From a virus, in IMG/VR virus record IMGVR_UViG_3300042691_033021, positions 1 to 36,604 of that record: DNA of 36,604 nucleotides; one strand, given 5' to 3'. Below the pieces are notes generated by a model that worked only from the letters and a program-made list of their open reading frames with translations, made no database searches and was not told where the DNA came from. The translations under genes and the position numbers were made by a program. Positions within the stretch are counted from its first letter, which is position 1. Every line of letters starts with the position of its first letter. Shown one piece after another: positions 1-8,011 of the stretch.

Positions 1-1015
1 AAAGTCCCACATAGGTCCACCTCGACAAGAAAATTATTAATAATCCAATTACAAGCAGACCAATTATTTCAACACCATCAGCATAATCAGGTCGCTCAAT
101 CACAATGCCGTTAAACATTGTACCTATTAGTGATGCTTGTACTTCATGCGGCCATATACTTCCTATAGCTGTAGGGACAGGGTTGCCTAAACCTGCTGCC
201 GCAACACCTACAATAACAACAGCCCCACCAAAGTCTTTTGGCAGTTCTGTCATAGAAACTGATTTTGATTTCTGACTCCAATCTATCCAAACTCGACCTA
301 ATTGGTCTGTGGTTATAGGACCAAATTTAGGTATGCGCATTTTTTCCACACCTGCTTCATTTAATTTTATTTGCGTGGTACTATCTCCTGCGGCTACTCT
401 TAGAGCTTCCATAGCTATACTAGGATAGACAATTCCGTCAACAGCAATTACCAAAGGCATTCTTCGATTAACCCCGTCAATTTCGGGTAACGTATTGACC
501 ACACCTGACCCAGCAGCACGACGTTCTACTTCTTGAACGTTTGCAATTATTCCAGGATACGAAACAATCATTTGTGAATTTTCTGCACCAATAACAGCCG
601 TACTAGGTTTTCTAGGAGTGTTTTTATTTCTATCCGAAGGCATATGAGGTACGACTATAGGAAATTCATTTAATGTTGCTGCTAAAGCTCCGTCGCCTCC
701 TTGACGATCTTTTTCAGTCATTAATACATTAAAAACTACTAATCCGGCATTACGCCTATATAAATCTTCTATAAGATTAGCGTAGATATCACGCTTGAAA
801 GGCCATTGCCCATATTTTTCTATTGCATTCTCGTCGATGTTTACGGTTACAATATTGTTTACTGTGGTGTCTTTGCTAGTTATTAATGTATCAAAATATC
901 TTAATCTTATACTTTCTACAAAGACAGGATCAGCGATTCTTATACTTAAAATAAGTGCCAACGTGATTAACGCAGTCCAGGGAGTAAGGAGGAATTTTTT
1001 AAATTGTAATTTCAT
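1..1015 (-). CDS. CHASE2-domain membrane sensor protein, 3' part cut by window edge
   Basis: The frame is open from ATG at 1015 to the left edge, about 338 codons, with no stop. Residues ~10-25 form an N-terminal membrane segment. A long extracytoplasmic region follows with CHASE2-like features (RYFDTLI, VTVNIDENAIEKYGQWPF, DGVNRRMPLVI), then a hydrophobic segment (IIGLLVIGLLIIFL) near the cut. CHASE2 is an extracellular sensory domain, in bacteria usually joined to cyclases, kinases or response domains. The cytoplasmic output part, if any, lies outside the window. The start overlaps the stop of the upstream lipoprotein as ATGA, so the two are translationally coupled. Sensor domains are unusual cargo in a phage; I infer a role in sensing or modifying the envelope. 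Family call fairly sure, function unknown. Confidence 0.75.
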   Translation of the reverse strand, partial: MKLQFKKFLLTPWTALITLALILSIRIADPVFVESIRLRYFDTLITSKDTTVNNIVTVNIDENAIEKYGQWPFKRDIYANLIEDLYRRNAGLVVFNVLMTEKDRQGGDGALAATLNEFPIVVPHMPSDRNKNTPRKPSTAVIGAENSQMIVSYPGIIANVQEVERRAAGSGVVNTLPEIDGVNRRMPLVIAVDGIVYPSIAMEALRVAAGDSTTQIKLNEAGVEKMRIPKFGPITTDQLGRVWIDWSQKSKSVSMTELPKDFGGAVVIVGVAAAGLGNPVPTAIGSIWPHEVQASLIGTMFNGIVIERPDYADGVEIIGLLVIGLLIIFLSRWTYVGL

Positions 1016-1158
1016 CTGCTTACAGCTCCAGATATTGAGGCAGGGTCCCAGGCTCTACAACCTGTTTTTTTAGGATTCTCGTCTTTGGCGCAAAAACGTA
1101 TACCCGCACATCCGCTTAAAAGTAATATCAAAGATAGAATAAAGGCTTTTCGAAACAT
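1012..1158 (-). CDS. small lipoprotein (48 aa)
   Basis: This 48-residue protein starts MFRKAFILSLILLLSGCAG, a lipoprotein signal peptide with lipobox LLSGC, so it should be lipidated at Cys17. The mature part is only about 32 residues and has two more cysteines (RFCAK, KTGCRAW). The stop TGA overlaps the CHASE2 gene start (ATGA), so the two form one leftward operon. No Shine-Dalgarno sequence is seen; a TAAATA box lies only 4 nt before the ATG. I recognise no family. It may be a partner of the CHASE2 protein. The lipobox and coupling make it likely to be real despite its size. Confidence 0.65.
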   Translation of the reverse strand: MFRKAFILSLILLLSGCAGIRFCAKDENPKKTGCRAWDPASISGAVSR

Positions 1159-1160
1159 CT

Positions 1161-1178
1161 AGTATTTAACTAAATACT
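1161..1178. promoter_or_regulatory. Palindromic divergent TAAATA promoter
   Basis: AGTATTTA-AC-TAAATACT is an 8-bp inverted repeat that places a TAAATA box on each strand. The leftward box lies 4 nt from the lipoprotein ATG. The rightward box (1171-1176) lies just before the conserved GGGGAGTAG start of the Mn riboswitch, about where a transcript from a T4-late-type box would begin. The T4 late promoter consensus is TATAAATA. The reading as two back-to-back late promoters is inferred. Confidence 0.55.
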
Positions 1179-1179
1179 T

Positions 1180-1275
1180 TTGGGGAGTAGCCATCCATAA
1201 TTGGATTTCTAAATCGTCAACACGGTAGCAATACCCGGTTTAGTAACGAAGCGGCAAGACCATTACTTAGGAGAC
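1180..1275 (+). promoter_or_regulatory. yybP-ykoY (Mn2+) riboswitch leader of the terC-like gene
   Basis: The 5' leader of the TerC-family gene contains the conserved blocks of the yybP-ykoY motif in order: GGGGAGTAG (1182-1190), a small hairpin ATCCA-TAAT-TGGAT (1193-1206), CGTCAACACGG (1215-1225) and CGGCAAGACCATTAC (1252-1266). The ribosome binding site TAGGAGA (1268-1274) follows directly. This class binds Mn2+ and typically controls manganese exporters, including Alx/TerC and MntP. The motif next to the ribosome binding site suggests Mn2+ turns on translation. The call rests on remembered consensus; a covariance-model search would settle it. Confidence 0.82.
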
Positions 1276-1279
1276 AAGT

Positions 1280-2230
1280 ATGGAAATGTTGTTTTCGGCG
1301 GCTCTGCTGCCTTGGGTTGCGTTCTTTGTGATCGTAATCGCACTTCTGGCATTCGATCTAGGAGTTCTTAATAAGAAAGATCATGAAATCTCTGTTAAAG
1401 AGAGTCTATGGCTTTCTGCATTCTACATAGCTGTAGCATTACTGTTTGGACTAGGCGTCTGGTGGTATAGGGGAGCAGATGATGCTTTACTTTACTATAC
1501 AGGCTTTCTCGTAGAGAAAAGTCTAAGTTTAGACAATGTGTTTGTATTCGCACTGATTTTCACATTTTTAGGTATACCTAGAATGTACGAGCATCGTGTA
1601 TTAGTCTGGGGCATATTATTAGCCTTGATACTAAGAGCGATATTCATAGGATTTGGTGCGGCAGCTGTCAGTGAATGGCAATGGATATTGTGGTTCTTCG
1701 GTGCCTTCTTAATCTATACAGGTGTTAAGATGTTGTTCGCCGATGACGACAATGGTCCGGATTTTGAGAACAATAAGATCTATAAATGGATGCAAAGTAA
1801 AATGAACCTAAGCAAAGAATACAGAGGTCACGACTTCTGGTTCAAGGAGAATGGTGTAAGATATTATACTCCATTGTTCGTTGCTTTGGTTTTGATTAAT
1901 TTTGCGGATATTATATTTGCCGTAGATAGCGTACCCGCTATCCTAGCGATCACACAAGATCCTTTCATAGTCTATACATCCAACATCTTTGCTATCTTAG
2001 GACTTAGAGCACTGTATTTTGCTCTCAGTGCTATGATACATAGATTTCATTATTTGAAATACGCTCTAGCACTAATCTTAGTATTGATCGGTGTTAAGAT
2101 TGTATTAATGATGATTGGTATTAAATTGCCTGCAATATTAACCTTAGGTTTAACCTTTGGTCTGTTAGCAGCAGGTGTTGCCTATAGCATGTGGAAAACT
2201 AAGGAGGTGGAAAATGAAACCGCTGTATAA
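1280..2230 (+). CDS. TerC/Alx-family integral membrane (Mn) transporter
   Basis: This 316-aa protein has the length and hydrophobic pattern of Alx/TerC proteins. Conserved acidic membrane motifs are visible: FDLGVLNKK near residue 26, EKSLSLDNVFVFALIF near residue 80, and NFADIIFAVDSVPAILAIT near residue 210. E. coli Alx is about 320 aa and is linked to Mn2+ export under a yybP-ykoY riboswitch, exactly the arrangement seen here. The start has a good ribosome binding site (TAGGAGA, 5 nt away). The gene is on the opposite strand to nearly everything else and has its own promoter, riboswitch and terminator, which looks like an acquired cassette. Mn2+ is the best guess for substrate; family assignment is secure. 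Confidence 0.9.
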   Translation: MEMLFSAALLPWVAFFVIVIALLAFDLGVLNKKDHEISVKESLWLSAFYIAVALLFGLGVWWYRGADDALLYYTGFLVEKSLSLDNVFVFALIFTFLGIPRMYEHRVLVWGILLALILRAIFIGFGAAAVSEWQWILWFFGAFLIYTGVKMLFADDDNGPDFENNKIYKWMQSKMNLSKEYRGHDFWFKENGVRYYTPLFVALVLINFADIIFAVDSVPAILAITQDPFIVYTSNIFAILGLRALYFALSAMIHRFHYLKYALALILVLIGVKIVLMMIGIKLPAILTLGLTFGLLAAGVAYSMWKTKEVENETAV

Positions 2231-2306
2231 AATAACCAAGACAGATCTCTGGATAAGAGGGATCTTTGTGGCAGTAGCAGTAGCATTAGTTATTGCGCAT
2301 GAATAA
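2214..2306 (+). CDS. 30-aa single-span membrane peptide coupled to terC-like gene
   Basis: A 30-codon frame starts inside the 3' end of the TerC gene (17 nt overlap) behind a near-perfect ribosome binding site, AAGGAGGTGGAAA. The peptide starts MKPLYKITKTDLWIRG, then has one hydrophobic span (IFVAVAVALVIA) and ends HE. The stop codon abuts the operon terminator. The position suggests a small regulator or subunit of the transporter, by analogy with other transporter-associated small proteins; that is inference. The very strong ribosome binding site and exact fit between gene and terminator are the main support. Confidence 0.6.
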   Translation: MKPLYKITKTDLWIRGIFVAVAVALVIAHE

Positions 2307-2330
2307 AAAAGCCCCGAAAGGGGCTTTTTT
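2305..2330. terminator. Bidirectional rho-independent terminator
   Basis: A-tract, GCCCC-GAAA-GGGGC hairpin, then T-tract. It lies between the plus-strand terC operon and the convergent minus-strand glycosyltransferase gene and can end both transcripts. The glycosyltransferase stop codon lies within its T-tract side. Confidence 0.9.
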
Positions 2331-3045
2331 AATTCCAGTACTTACTGTTATCTATTTTGTCCCAGTATGCTTGATTATTACGATTCCAAAAGTTTTTAAT
2401 CAAGTACCAAGCCATACCAAAATAGCCCATCTTCTTAAATCTGCGACTGTCTTGTCCAAAGTAATGATCTACGATTTTAAACTTTTTAACGCTGTATTTT
2501 CTAGATAAGAAGAAGTCCTCGGAGGTAGAAAACTGTTCAGGAAATCCGCCCAACTCTTCAAACTTGCTTCTACGAGTAAGCATGAACGCACCTACAGCAA
2601 AAGGTGAGAAATATTTCAATACATGATTGATCGCATTAAAAATCTTAAATCCAATCTGTGCTCTAATATCATCATCATAGCATTTAGCATTCAACCCAAC
2701 GAGATCTAGATCATATTGTTCCAGTTCGTTGACAGCATCCTGTATAGTGTGATGACTAAAAAATCTAACATCAGCATCTATAAACAGTATGTAAGGAGTA
2801 GTGACTAATTGGGCGGCACGATTCCTTGCCACAGACACAGGACCACCATCGATAATTTCTATATTCATCCCCAAACCGTGATCTTGAATAACTTCTCTAG
2901 TACGATCAGTAGAGCAGTCGGCTATAATAATCTTAGCTCCTCCAAGACTTTGAAATCTTAAATCATCTATTAATCGATGTATGTATAGTTCTTCGTTCTT
3001 ACAGGGAACTACGATAGTAATAAGTTCACTTAGTCTTTTAGACAT
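2329..3045 (-). CDS. Family 2 glycosyltransferase
   Basis: This 238-aa protein begins with the GT-A nucleotide-binding strand ITIVVPCKNEE (residues 9-19), followed by IIIADCSTDRT and the metal-binding DxD motif FIDADV (Asp90, Asp92). The acceptor region includes GAFMLTRRSKFEELGGF, typical of GT2 enzymes. No membrane segments are evident, so it should act on the cytoplasmic face. It is the last gene of the leftward surface-gene block, near an LpxH-like phosphoesterase, which suggests modification of LPS, glycans or a phage surface protein. Substrate cannot be told from sequence. Confidence 0.88.
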   Translation of the reverse strand: MSKRLSELITIVVPCKNEELYIHRLIDDLRFQSLGGAKIIIADCSTDRTREVIQDHGLGMNIEIIDGGPVSVARNRAAQLVTTPYILFIDADVRFFSHHTIQDAVNELEQYDLDLVGLNAKCYDDDIRAQIGFKIFNAINHVLKYFSPFAVGAFMLTRRSKFEELGGFPEQFSTSEDFFLSRKYSVKKFKIVDHYFGQDSRRFKKMGYFGMAWYLIKNFWNRNNQAYWDKIDNSKYWN

Positions 3046-3105
3046 TTGCCTTCTACCTTAAATGAATCAAACTTTAACCAATAGGTCATAGTCCTTAATG
3101 CCTGT

Positions 3106-3954
3106 TCACACTGTTGTTGTGTTTGGAACTGTAGCATTATTCTTCCTGGTACGTCTTGCGGATTGTTTATGTGTACCGCTATCAATATCATCAGCCACAT
3201 CGTCTCGCTCCTTGGTCCATGTTACGATTTCCCAACGACCGTTATGATGTTCTACCAGTGCGGTCATTGATTCTACCCAGTCGCCGTCATTCATGTATAT
3301 TATACCGTCTATGTCTTTGATCTCTGCGTGATGTATATGTCCACAGATTACACCATCGAAACCACGCTTCTTACAGTACGCGGCTAAGTTACGTTCAAAT
3401 TGAAATATAAAATCCACCGCTTTCTTAACTTTAACCTTGAGATACTTGCTTAAACTCCAGTAGCCAAATCCCATACGGTGTCGCAGCCAATTAAATTTAT
3501 TATTTAAATTAAGAACAAAATCGTAGGCCTTGTCACCTAAGAAAGATATCCACGGTGCTAGTCTAGTAATCCCGTCAAATAGGTCGCCGTGTACTACAAG
3601 ATAATGTTTGGTATCTATACCCACGTGTTCTATTTGATTGACAACTTCAATATTGCCAAAGTTAATACCGTAGGGCATTAAAGGTCTTAGAAACTCATCG
3701 TGATTGCCAGCAACATAGATAACCCGGGTACCTCGCTTGGCATGTCCCATAACCCTACGAACTACGTTGGTATGACTTTGTTTCCAACGCCATTTGTTTT
3801 GTTGAATACGCCATGCGTCTATAATGTCTCCTACTAAGTAGAGAGTTTCGCAGGTGTTGTGTTTAAGAAAGTTATTGAGTTGTTCTGCCTTACAGTCTCT
3901 AGTACCTAAGTGAACATCAGAGATAAAAATAGAGCGATAAGTCTTGGCTGTCAT
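3106..3954 (-). CDS. LpxH-like metallophosphoesterase (UDP-2,3-diacylglucosamine hydrolase family)
   Basis: A calcineurin-like phosphoesterase with all metal-site motifs: SDVHLG (Asp13, His15), VGDIID, GNHDE, VVHGD and GHIHH. Overall it resembles LpxH-type UDP-2,3-diacylglucosamine pyrophosphatases of lipid A synthesis, though homologues of other specificity are common. I chose the ATG at 3954 (MTAKTYRS, 282 aa) over one 30 nt upstream because a TAAATA box (3960-3967) lies 5 nt before it. The C-terminal ~35 residues are Ser/Thr/Arg-rich and look disordered. With the neighbouring glycosyltransferase it may alter host lipid A or other envelope glycolipids. Fold certain, substrate not. Confidence 0.82.
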   Translation of the reverse strand: MTAKTYRSIFISDVHLGTRDCKAEQLNNFLKHNTCETLYLVGDIIDAWRIQQNKWRWKQSHTNVVRRVMGHAKRGTRVIYVAGNHDEFLRPLMPYGINFGNIEVVNQIEHVGIDTKHYLVVHGDLFDGITRLAPWISFLGDKAYDFVLNLNNKFNWLRHRMGFGYWSLSKYLKVKVKKAVDFIFQFERNLAAYCKKRGFDGVICGHIHHAEIKDIDGIIYMNDGDWVESMTALVEHHNGRWEIVTWTKERDDVADDIDSGTHKQSARRTRKNNATVPNTTTV

Positions 3955-3959
3955 GCCAA

Positions 3960-3967
3960 TATTTATC
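3960..3967 (-). promoter_or_regulatory. T4-late-like TAAATA box before the phosphoesterase
   Basis: On the minus strand this reads GATAAATA, 5 nt before the chosen ATG, with no Shine-Dalgarno sequence between. Its match to the T4 late box TATAAATA suggests a late promoter with a nearly leaderless transcript. Confidence 0.5.
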
Positions 3968-4008
3968 GCTCTAAAGTGTGTCAAAGATTACAGATCAGTT
4001 ACAAGTAA

Positions 4009-4167
4009 TCAAATCTGAACTATGGTCCAACGGTGTGTAAAATGCTTACCTTCGGCCTTGCGTTTCAAGATTTTTTGGAACTCTAGTCTTTTAAGTTCTG
4101 CCATCTTCTTGGCGTCGTGGTCGAAGCAAGCCTTATACAGTTCCGCTATGAGTCGTTTCTGTTTCAT
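4009..4167 (-). CDS. Small basic hypothetical protein (52 aa)
   Basis: This 52-residue protein is rich in Lys and Arg ([21 protein letters not shown], then [14 protein letters not shown]) and probably helical. The start at 4167 is set by a perfect AAGGAGG ribosome binding site about 9 nt upstream; a longer reading to 4245 would lack one and overlap the next gene. It lies between the secreted 98-aa protein and the phosphoesterase. I recognise no domain; small basic proteins of this kind are common in T4-like phages. Confidence 0.6.
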   Translation of the reverse strand: MKQKRLIAELYKACFDHDAKKMAELKRLEFQKILKRKAEGKHFTHRWTIVQI

Positions 4168-4207
4168 AGTCTTGCCCCTCCTTGTAATGTATTTACAAAA
4201 AAGATTT

Positions 4208-4504
4208 TTATACTGAATCGAAAAGAAATTTTGATTCCTGTCCAACGCCTATGATGCAGGCAATCTCAGTGGTCATCTGCAATAGGGTCCATGAACCTTC
4301 TTTGGCATTAACGAAAAGTGCATATCGAGTATCGTCTACAGGATTTCTAGCAGTCCATACTGGTTTTTCGTTGTAGTTTTCTGTCAACCCTCTAATTATA
4401 GATTGCACGTTGTCACAGAGCACAGGTTTACTTGATTCAAATGCTTGGGCGTAGGCTATAGAGCTGGTTAGGCAGAATAGGAACGCCGCGATAACTGTAC
4501 GCAT
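4208..4504 (-). CDS. Small secreted protein (98 aa)
   Basis: An N-terminal signal peptide ([21 protein letters not shown], cleavage probably after AYA) is followed by about 77 mature residues with two cysteines (VLCDN, IACIIG) that could form a disulphide. It should be periplasmic or exported. A GTG 3 nt upstream is an alternative start; the AAGGAG ribosome binding site fits either. It follows the autotransporter gene but is separated from it by a terminator. No family recognised; the context is envelope genes. Confidence 0.65.
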   Translation of the reverse strand: MRTVIAAFLFCLTSSIAYAQAFESSKPVLCDNVQSIIRGLTENYNEKPVWTARNPVDDTRYALFVNAKEGSWTLLQMTTEIACIIGVGQESKFLFDSV

Positions 4505-4532
4505 CACAGCATACTCCTTAAAACTATATTTA

Positions 4533-4557
4533 ATAAAAAAGCCCGCCGAAGCGGGCT
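4533..4557 (-). terminator. Rho-independent terminator of the autotransporter transcript
   Basis: On the minus strand: AGCCCGC-TTCG-GCGGGCT followed by TTTTTATTAA. It is a perfect 7-bp stem with a UUCG tetraloop, 20 nt after the autotransporter stop codon. Confidence 0.92.
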
Positions 4558-4576
4558 AGTTATTTGCCTATATTGA

Positions 4577-7500
4577 TTAGAAGCCTTTTGTGATACTGAT
4601 TCCTACTGAGTTGATGTTAGGATTTTGTCCCTTTTGTTGTACGCCAACACTAATTCCAACTCTTGTAGTTTTATCTACGGCATAACTTACACCGGCACCA
4701 ATACTGGCATTAGTCGAGCCACCGTTAAGCACTGTTCCTCTAAATGTTGATAATCCACCAATTTCACTAGTGCCTCTATACTCAGTTGGCTTATCAGTAA
4801 TTTGTTGTGTCACTCCAACTGACACACTGCCTGTTAGTTTTTCTGTAAACTGTTTGGCTACGCTAATACCTGCTAGAACATCTGTTCTAGTTCTGTTTGT
4901 AGCATCTACAGTTAACGGAAATACAGCACCTGTTTCTGTGTAACCGCCTATGCGTGTTTCACTGTGACGAACACCGACATAAGGTGTAACTGTTACAGTT
5001 TCTGTGACTGGAACACTGTAACTACCTTTAACTTGATATGCAGTATTGTCGACTGAGCTGATTCCTACGCCTGTTTCTGGTCCATTCCGTGTTATAGTCA
5101 TTGTGCCTTGATTAGCGGCTGCACTGGCTGTAACTGACAATCTATCTTTACTATAGGTTACGAATCCGCCAACTGCCGGATTACTATTCATTGTTACACC
5201 ACCAATATTTGGATTGTTCGCAAATGAATTAGTGAATACACCAAATCTCCAATTGTCTGTTAATTTTTTACCTACTGTTAGACCGCCAGTATATAAATCA
5301 CCTGTGCCTGCTTTGCTACTGCCAGCGTTGACTGACACACATGCACCGTCTTTGCCAAACACTGCACAGTCGTTACCTAAAGCACCTGTAACCACACTGC
5401 CTTGCAGACTAGTCATGTTTGACACATTCTTTGCTGTGGCATCTATACTTGTCTGTGTGGCTGTGGCATCTGGTGTAATGTATAACTTAACATCAGTTAA
5501 ACTATAACGTAGGTAGTTACTGGTGCTGTTGATTGCATCATATGTACCACTTACACTGCCTGCTGACAGCACAGTGTATCTACCATAACCCGCTGGCACA
5601 TCATTAATTGTTATGCCGCCATCTAATGAGGCTAAACCAGTTACTAATATTGGTTGGTTGACACTCATTGTTGTAACACCTGGAGCAGACTGGGTGTAAG
5701 TACCTAACGTTCCACCTGACACATTTAATGTGCCGGTATTATTGACACTGGTTGTGCCACCAGTTATGTTTAATATACCAGTGTTGGTAATCAATCCTGT
5801 TGTGCCACTTGTGGTCATTGTACCTGTATTAGCCACTGTGCCAACTGTACCTGTATTAGTGTAAGTACCGTTATTTGTACCGTTAGCCATTGTGCCGCTG
5901 TTGTTGATAACACTATTATTAATCCAATCGCCTGTTGTACCAGCATTGATTAATGTGCCATTGTTAGTGTAAAGACCTGTTACTATACCACCAGCGTTGT
6001 TGTTGAATGTGCTGTTAGTAGTAACTGTGCCTGTTACAGTTCCAGTGTTATGGAATGTACCATGTGCTTCTGTGTTGTTGATACTGCCAATAGTGCCAGT
6101 ATTGTCGACAGTTCCGCCATTGTAGGTTATTGAAATGATAGTACCAGCATTATTAACCACATGATTGTTATATGCTAGTTCACTTACAGTTCCTCCGGCG
6201 TTATTATTAAACACGCCTGTGTTGGTAACAGCACCGGTAGTACCTGCGTTGTTAAATGTTCCAACGTTTGAAACTGTGCCCATAGTACCACCTGTGTTGG
6301 TAAATGTGCTGTAGTTAGTACCATTACCTAGTGTACCAGTGTTAGTGAATGTGGCTGTATTACCGTCGCCATTAAAGCCGTTAGTCCAAGCACCACCTGT
6401 GCCACTGTTAGTAAATGTACCTAGGTTAGTAATAGTTGTTACTGTGCCACTGTTGGTAAATGTACCGCCTAGGTTGTTAGTAACTGTACCTGTATTACCA
6501 GCATTAGTAAACGTTCCACTGTTAGTCACATTACCAGTCACTCCAGAAGCATTGTTAGTAAATGTTCCACTGTTGTCAACTGTGCCTGTAGTACCGTTAT
6601 TAGTGAATGTACCGCTGTTAGTCACATTACCTGTTACACCAGAAGTATTGTTAGTAAACGTTCCACTGTTATTAACATCACCAGTAGTACCGTTGTTAGT
6701 AAAGTCACCGGTGTTAGTTACTGCACCAGTAGTACCGTTGTTAGTGTAAGTGCCAGCATTGGTTACGGTTAACACAGTTGTACCACTAGCGTTGGTTCCG
6801 GTTGAACCTGCGTTGTTAGTAACTGCTACTGGTCCTGGAGGTGCTAGGTCACTTACTGCTCCTGCTGTACCTGGATTGGCAACAGTTCCTGTGCCGCCCA
6901 AAGTTGGTACTGTATAACTGGTATACGTGGTGTCATAAATGTAACTTACTTCACCGATTTGTACGCTGTCGCAGGCTAGTGTGCCTAATGCCGCTTGACA
7001 TCCTGCTACGCTACCGTATGTGTCAATAGCCTTGATGCTAGGGAAAGTGATGAAATAGTAGAAGTAAGCATTGTTATTTGTAATATTATACTGACTGCTA
7101 GTTGTATAACGACTGCTACTTAGTGCGATAGATTCTGCATTAACAATAGTTGTCCAGTTAACTCCGTCATTACTACCGTATAAACTAAACTTGCTAGGAT
7201 CTCTTGGCTCAAAATCGTTAGCAGTGGTAAATGTTACTCCACGGATAACACGTGGTGTGTCTAACTTGATAGTAAAACCAGCATTAGCTCTATCAAAGTT
7301 TAAGTATTTGGTGTTTGGATTACCGTCTACTGCCTTGGCAGCATCCTCGCCTGCAGGACTATTATTGCTGGTAGGTGTGATACTTGTTATATTAGTGTTT
7401 GTTAACACGTTAACATAGTTAGGAGTAGGTGTACTACTCCCACCACTACCACTAGAACTAGCAGTTTGACCATCTGCTAAAGGTGTTGTGCTGGCCCATG

Positions 7501-7948
7501 TATAACTAGAAAGATCTGAACTAGAAACACTGGTGTCCATGTTTGTAAATGAAGCACTGTCGCCGATACTAAATCCTTCTGCTGTAGAAATCACGTTGCC
7601 CAACCATCCGCTACCTATATAAAAGATAGCACCGTTTCCTAACGCAGTAATCTGACCTGTGCTGTGTATAGTTCTATTAAAACTACCATCACTGTTATAC
7701 AATGCTAGACCATAATCTCCACCACCATTATCCACAAATTTAAAATATTGACCAGCAGTAGTAGTAACTGTGGTAAATGTGCTGTCATATGGTGCTATAA
7801 AATTTGAAGCATTTAATGTGTTACCGCTCCAATAGTATTGTACATCGAATATTTGATTGGCGCTAAAAGCACCGTCTGTGATTGCTGCCTTTGATGATAA
7901 GGCAGTCATAGCTAAAGCCATAGCCATGGCTAGTTTTTTAAGTTTCAT
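4577..7948 (-). CDS. Giant autotransporter with discoidin-like domain and N/T/G-rich repeats
   Basis: This 1123-aa protein has a classical signal peptide (MKLKKLAMAMALAMTALSSKAA). Residues ~200-340 resemble a discoidin (F5/8 type C) fold (AAKAVDGNPNTKYLNF, SLYGSNDGVNWT). Residues ~375-750 are a long run of short repeats of the type TNTGTFTNNGTTG, expected to form a beta-helix or solenoid. From about 860 to the end is a type V autotransporter beta-barrel, closing with a terminal Phe (ITKGF) as expected for BAM-dependent insertion. It should be exported and displayed on the host surface. It follows the curli genes, shares their GGGAGCGAA leader, and ends in a strong terminator. A phage-encoded autotransporter is unusual; it could alter adhesion or block superinfection (inference). 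Confidence 0.85.
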   Translation of the reverse strand: MKLKKLAMAMALAMTALSSKAAITDGAFSANQIFDVQYYWSGNTLNASNFIAPYDSTFTTVTTTAGQYFKFVDNGGGDYGLALYNSDGSFNRTIHSTGQITALGNGAIFYIGSGWLGNVISTAEGFSIGDSASFTNMDTSVSSSDLSSYTWASTTPLADGQTASSSGSGGSSTPTPNYVNVLTNTNITSITPTSNNSPAGEDAAKAVDGNPNTKYLNFDRANAGFTIKLDTPRVIRGVTFTTANDFEPRDPSKFSLYGSNDGVNWTTIVNAESIALSSSRYTTSSQYNITNNNAYFYYFITFPSIKAIDTYGSVAGCQAALGTLACDSVQIGEVSYIYDTTYTSYTVPTLGGTGTVANPGTAGAVSDLAPPGPVAVTNNAGSTGTNASGTTVLTVTNAGTYTNNGTTGAVTNTGDFTNNGTTGDVNNSGTFTNNTSGVTGNVTNSGTFTNNGTTGTVDNSGTFTNNASGVTGNVTNSGTFTNAGNTGTVTNNLGGTFTNSGTVTTITNLGTFTNSGTGGAWTNGFNGDGNTATFTNTGTLGNGTNYSTFTNTGGTMGTVSNVGTFNNAGTTGAVTNTGVFNNNAGGTVSELAYNNHVVNNAGTIISITYNGGTVDNTGTIGSINNTEAHGTFHNTGTVTGTVTTNSTFNNNAGGIVTGLYTNNGTLINAGTTGDWINNSVINNSGTMANGTNNGTYTNTGTVGTVANTGTMTTSGTTGLITNTGILNITGGTTSVNNTGTLNVSGGTLGTYTQSAPGVTTMSVNQPILVTGLASLDGGITINDVPAGYGRYTVLSAGSVSGTYDAINSTSNYLRYSLTDVKLYITPDATATQTSIDATAKNVSNMTSLQGSVVTGALGNDCAVFGKDGACVSVNAGSSKAGTGDLYTGGLTVGKKLTDNWRFGVFTNSFANNPNIGGVTMNSNPAVGGFVTYSKDRLSVTASAAANQGTMTITRNGPETGVGISSVDNTAYQVKGSYSVPVTETVTVTPYVGVRHSETRIGGYTETGAVFPLTVDATNRTRTDVLAGISVAKQFTEKLTGSVSVGVTQQITDKPTEYRGTSEIGGLSTFRGTVLNGGSTNASIGAGVSYAVDKTTRVGISVGVQQKGQNPNINSVGISITKGF
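5700..6830 (-). repeat. Degenerate short tandem repeats in the autotransporter passenger
   Basis: Coding repeats of roughly 8-11 codons with the core (F/V)TN(S/T)GT(F/V)TNN, dozens of imperfect copies built on Asn, Thr, Gly and Ser. At DNA level the unit is rich in gttagt and accatt-type words. Such arrays often expand and contract by recombination, so copy number may vary between related phages. Confidence 0.8.
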
Positions 7949-8011
7949 CCCGATTTCGCTCCCGGTTAGTAAAAATATTTAAATTTAAATCGTTTTTAAA
8001 TAAACTCTCAG

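Noticed and set aside
2293-2508. Plus-strand frame after the terC terminator
   Set aside because: It spans the terminator and lies antisense to the glycosyltransferase; no ribosome binding site or recognisable protein.
5700-6830. Dense repeats that might be a CRISPR array, and long open frames on the plus strand here
   Set aside because: Repeats are degenerate, in frame and protein-coding (N/T/G passenger). There are no constant repeats with unique spacers, and the plus-strand frames are shadows of low-complexity sequence.
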